58,741 bases of DNA from CAYJBH01 sp964369965. Lineage in GTDB: Bacteria > Bacillota > Clostridia > Oscillospirales > Ruminococcaceae. A program made the translations under genes and the position numbers. Where the stretch lies: the NCBI GenBank assembly GCA_964369965.1, contig CAYJGF010000017.1, positions 1 through 58,741 on the forward strand, given 5' to 3'. Positions 55,763 through 58,741 of the stretch are shown here, piece by piece (the stretch's first letter is position 1; each line of letters begins with the position of its first letter). The notes under the pieces were generated by a model. It was given only the letters and a program-made list of their open reading frames with translations. It ran no database searches and was not told the origin of the DNA.

Positions 55763-55791
55763 TTGACATAATAGACAATTTTATTTGATAT
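55763..55791 (+). promoter_or_regulatory. Probable promoter upstream of the GH95 gene
   Basis: TTGACA (55763-55768), a 17-base spacer and TGATAT (55786-55791). The transcript would carry a leader of about 230 bases that includes the short frame at 55879-55911. Confidence 0.55.
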
Positions 55792-55878
55792 ATTTTGTTC
55801 ATTGCGTCAATTGAATTACGTGAGATTATATGTAAATATACAGACATCGCTAATCGTTTAGCGCAACCGGAGGTGAAG

Positions 55879-55911
55879 ATGCCAGCGACTATAAAAAAGG
55901 TAGCACTTTAA
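55879..55911 (+). other. Ten-codon frame with strong ribosome binding site, resembling a LacI-type start
   Basis: GGAGGTGA is followed by ATG and the frame MPATIKKVAL, then TAA. LacI-family regulators typically start M-A-T-I-K-D-V-A. No continuation is visible in the next 100 bases in any frame. It may be a remnant or an uptake leader. The rest of the 312-bp gap to the GH95 gene shows nothing else. Confidence 0.25.
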
Positions 55912-56028
55912 AGCAGACAATAATCGTCTATTTGATAATGCAAGAAAGTGTGGAAAAAGGTCTGTCAGAGGGTGCTGTAAAGGGCTAAAAACGTATAAAG
56001 TCAAGAACATGTCGAGAAGGGTGGATTT

Positions 56029-58401
56029 GTGGATAAATATATATTAAGATGTGACTTTCCTGCCGGTTGGCATGGCGAGATGTGGCGTGAGGCTTTGCCG
56101 GCCGGTAACGGTGAATATGGTGCATCGGTGTATGGCGGTGTGCATGAAGAAACGATAATGTTGACACACAGTCATCTTTGGTGGAAATCAAACACACCGC
56201 CGCTCCCCGATATTTCGGATAAGTTGCCGCAAGTGCGAAGGCTATTATTGGGAAATGAACCATTTAAGGCAGACAAGATTTTATCCGATAGGTTACAAGA
56301 ACTTTCATACAATCCACAGGTTGCGTTCCCACTGCCACTATGTGACCTTTCGGTTGTGATGGACAACGAATTTGCGTTTTCAAACTATGAACGCTCACTA
56401 GATATGCACAGCGGGGAGATCTCGGTGTGTTGGGAGGATGGCAACAAAAGTTATTCCCGTCGACTGTTTGTTTCCAGATCCGACAACGTTATTGTTTATA
56501 ATATTGCCGAGAAAAACGAAATAGAATTTAACTGTGAACTTTCACTCAAGCATCATGATATCTCCGATATCCCAAAACACATAACCGATATTGAAAGCTA
56601 TCTTCCGACTGTAATTGAATACAGTTGCGTAGGTGAATTTTTGACGTTTATCGCACAAAAAGACGATGGGGAATATTATGGTTGTGTTGCGAAGATTTTG
56701 TCCGATGCAAAATCAGACTTTCAGGATGCAAAACTTATAATAAAAGGTGTTGCTAACATAACTGTGTTAATAAAACTTTTTGTCGGCGATCTGTCACATG
56801 TTGCAAAACTGAAGCGGTCGTTGCAAAGTATATCCGATAATTATGACACATTGCTGGAGAAAAACAAAGAGTCGCACGGGCGATTGATGTCTGCCGCAAC
56901 ACTGAATCTTTTTTCAGGCACAAAAAACACTTCAAACGAAATGTTGCTACGAGAAGCTTTTAAAGATAAAATGTCGTTGGAGATGATCGAAAAAATGTGG
57001 AATTACGGTCGATATCTTCTCATCTCATCGTCAAAAACAGATGGGTTACCTTGCCACCTCTATGGTCTTTGGTGTGGCAGTTATGAAGGTTATTGGGCGT
57101 TTAACATGGCAAACGAAAATTTGCAGATGATATATTGGCACGCATTGTCAGGCAACATGTCAGAGCTGTTGCTTGCCGTTTTTAATTATGTTGATACCAT
57201 GATAGATGACTTCAAGACCAATGCAAAAAAACTTTTTGGATGCCGAGGTATATATATCCCTGCCCCGACGACCCCTGAAAGCGGCCTTTTAAAAATTATC
57301 TACCCACACATAATTCACTATACCGCTGCCGCCGGTTGGATTGCGCAACACTATTACGACTATTACCTTTTTACAAAAGATATAACTTTTTTGAAGGAAC
57401 GCGCACTGCCTTTTATGGAGCAGGTGGCATTGTTTTATGAAGATTTTCTCATTGAAGACGAGCATGGGCGATTAATGGCTATTCCATCCAACTCACCGGA
57501 AAACACTCCGGGTAACTACTGGGATGGAAAAGATGGTATGGGGCAGTTAATGGAAACTACCATAAATTCCACCATGGATATTGCGATAATAAAAGAGCTT
57601 TTAAGCAATATTATTACAGGCGCAAACATATGCGGTATGTACAAAGAAAAGGTTGAAGTTTGGGAAACCATGCTTGATAAGCTACCGAAATACGAAATTA
57701 ACGAAGACGGTGCAATCAAAGAATGGATACACGAGTTTTATATAGACAACTATCGCCATCGTCACCAGTCACATTGTTATCCTCTATTCCCCGGAAATGA
57801 AATACATGAGGAGACCCATCCCGAACTATACAAAGCCTTTGTCACGGCGATAGACAAACGACTTTGCATAGGTCTCAACCAACAGTCCGGGTGGTCGCTT
57901 GTCCATATGGCAAACAACTATACAAGGATGAAAAAAGGCAACAGCGCACTTGAATGTCTTAACAATATGGCAAAATCATGCGTGGTGTCAAACTTTTTTA
58001 CCCTGCATAACGATTGGAGAAAAATGGGCATAGGTGTTCAAACACCAATAGAAGCACCGGTTCAGCTGGATGCAAACATGGGCTTTTCGGCAGCCATAAA
58101 CGAGATGCTTGTGCAAAGTTTTGCAGACAATATTAGCATTTTGCCTGCACTACCGGATTTTTTACAAAAAGGGTCTGTTACAAACCTGCTCACAAGGTGC
58201 GCAGTGTCTGTATCTATTTCATGGGACAGACATTCCGGTCGTGTTGAGGTGTTGTTAAATGCTAATAAAAGAAGTTGCAAGGTGAATATATTATTCCCTA
58301 ATTATTTAGTATCTCAAAACGCAAAAAGTAATAACAATGAACTGAAAAATATTTTTCTTGACAAGGATGTTGTTTGTAAGCTGGAGTTTTCGTTTAAATA
58401 G
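56029..58401 (+). CDS. Glycoside hydrolase family 95-type alpha-L-fucosidase
   Basis: The protein is 790 aa with a GTG start (AAGGGTGG upstream) and no signal peptide, so it is cytoplasmic. The N-terminal sandwich has WREALPAGNGEYGASVYGG, as in GH95. The (alpha/alpha)6 barrel has IPSNSPEN (Glu near 491, candidate catalytic acid) and VQLDANMGFSAAINEML (Asp near 681), matching the family catalytic regions. GH95 enzymes release alpha-1,2-linked L-fucose or L-galactose by inversion. With the adjacent importer and regulator it suggests use of fucosylated glycans. Confidence 0.87.
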   Translation: MDKYILRCDFPAGWHGEMWREALPAGNGEYGASVYGGVHEETIMLTHSHLWWKSNTPPLPDISDKLPQVRRLLLGNEPFKADKILSDRLQELSYNPQVAFPLPLCDLSVVMDNEFAFSNYERSLDMHSGEISVCWEDGNKSYSRRLFVSRSDNVIVYNIAEKNEIEFNCELSLKHHDISDIPKHITDIESYLPTVIEYSCVGEFLTFIAQKDDGEYYGCVAKILSDAKSDFQDAKLIIKGVANITVLIKLFVGDLSHVAKLKRSLQSISDNYDTLLEKNKESHGRLMSAATLNLFSGTKNTSNEMLLREAFKDKMSLEMIEKMWNYGRYLLISSSKTDGLPCHLYGLWCGSYEGYWAFNMANENLQMIYWHALSGNMSELLLAVFNYVDTMIDDFKTNAKKLFGCRGIYIPAPTTPESGLLKIIYPHIIHYTAAAGWIAQHYYDYYLFTKDITFLKERALPFMEQVALFYEDFLIEDEHGRLMAIPSNSPENTPGNYWDGKDGMGQLMETTINSTMDIAIIKELLSNIITGANICGMYKEKVEVWETMLDKLPKYEINEDGAIKEWIHEFYIDNYRHRHQSHCYPLFPGNEIHEETHPELYKAFVTAIDKRLCIGLNQQSGWSLVHMANNYTRMKKGNSALECLNNMAKSCVVSNFFTLHNDWRKMGIGVQTPIEAPVQLDANMGFSAAINEMLVQSFADNISILPALPDFLQKGSVTNLLTRCAVSVSISWDRHSGRVEVLLNANKRSCKVNILFPNYLVSQNAKSNNNELKNIFLDKDVVCKLEFSFK

Positions 58402-58448
58402 CCGAGTGCTGTGTAGATTTAGCATGTCATTAAAATAAAAACAAGCAG

Positions 58449-58484
58449 ATAAAGCCGCTACAAAATATTATGTAGCGGCTTTAT
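58449..58484. terminator. Bidirectional intrinsic terminator after the GH95 gene
   Basis: A 14-bp stem (ATAAAGCCGCTACA / TGTAGCGGCTTTAT) has an 8-base loop, 48 bases after the GH95 stop. Confidence 0.8.
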
Positions 58485-58589
58485 AGTTAAACTACTTGAA
58501 TTATCGATATAATTCGCTTGTACTTCGCTCATATCCGCACATTCCGCTGACAATATCCCAACCAATTCTTTAGCTCTTCGCGTGTTCAT
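58458..58589 (-). CDS. Possible 43-residue peptide, unrecognised
   Basis: A frame begins MNTRRAKELVGILSAE and ends KPLHNIL inside the terminator stem. Only a weak AAGAAGA precedes the ATG. It has a mixed helical character. It may be spurious, and I include it with low confidence because the 270-bp gap holds no other frame. Confidence 0.25.
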   Translation of the reverse strand: MNTRRAKELVGILSAECADMSEVQANYIDNSSSLTIKPLHNIL

Positions 58590-58673
58590 CTTTTTTCTTC
58601 TTGTTTTTTCTTACTTGGAGATTATTGGCGTTTACACGGTTGGGTATACAGTCTCTACGAATCTTACTATATT

Positions 58674-58741
58674 TTATATCTCAACAGTAAAAGTAGTCCC
58701 ATTTTCCTGTGAACTTCGAGCCGATACCATGCCTCCATGCA
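58674..58741 (-). CDS. C-terminal end of a sensor histidine kinase (cut by window edge)
   Basis: The last 22 codons before the TAA read HGGMVSARSSQENGTTFTVEI, split here as HGGMVSARSS and QENGTTFTVEI. This is the usual closing strand pair of a HATPase_c domain (H-G-G, then G-T-T-F). The rest of the gene lies beyond the window. Confidence 0.75.
   Translation of the reverse strand, partial: HGGMVSARSSQENGTTFTVEI

Overview
The window looks like a chromosomal segment of a low-to-moderate GC, Gram-positive anaerobe of the Clostridia, most likely a gut Oscillospirales/Ruminococcaceae-type organism. This is inferred from gene content: a hprK-php-murB-rapZ-whiA operon, Clostridia-type DnaE, meso-diaminopimelate dehydrogenase, BspA-like surface proteins, Nif11-leader peptides, and near-consensus sigma-A promoters (TTGACA-17-TATAAT) at several loci. 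There is no rRNA, integrase, transposase or CRISPR array in the window.

Layout. (1) 1-8772, minus strand: a RiPP-type cluster read from one consensus promoter. In transcription order it holds a BspA-like LRR surface protein, a SAM methyltransferase, a YcaO cyclodehydratase-family protein, seven tandem Nif11-leader precursor genes with cysteine-free Ala/Gly-rich cores, and an AMP-forming acyl ligase cut by the window edge. (2) 8877-13641, plus strand: gldA, dhaK-dhaL fusion, nagB, ddh and a hairpin terminator. (3) 19219-13646, minus strand: a surface-glycan operon with a LegB-type 4,6-dehydratase, a DUF2142 membrane protein, a GT-C-like membrane protein and a NeuB/LegI-type nonulosonate synthase. 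It carries most of a striking cluster of eight TTGACC-N5-GGTCAA palindromes. (4) 22641-19216: dnaE. (5) 29085-22706, minus strand: hprK, PHP hydrolase, murB, rapZ, pspC-like, a shortened whiA, an SH3-like membrane-anchored protein, an MFS protein and a small membrane protein.

(6) 29366-32939, plus strand: lipoprotein, hybrid histidine kinase with HPt, and response regulator, followed by a convergent, probably degenerate amidase-like gene. (7) 38392-34045, minus strand: APC amino-acid permease, CoA-disulfide-reductase-like protein with rhodanese, and YeeE/YedE sulfur transporter. (8) 38647-41887, plus strand: two uroporphyrinogen-decarboxylase-family proteins and an aldo/keto reductase. (9) tRNA-Pro(GGG), then a second BspA-like protein. 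(10) 44.9-58.4 kb, visibly more AT-rich: a glycan-utilisation island with a CUT1-type ABC importer lacking its ATPase, GH43-like and other carbohydrate-active genes, a divergent membrane-bound AraC-type regulator, and a GH95 alpha-fucosidase-type enzyme. The window ends in the 3' end of a histidine kinase.

The observations I consider most worth following are the cysteine-free YcaO/Nif11 cluster, the TTGACC-N5-GGTCAA site cluster (eight sites in 3.6 kb and none found elsewhere in the window), and a recurring architecture of intergenic elements built from chains of perfect but sequence-unrelated hairpins.
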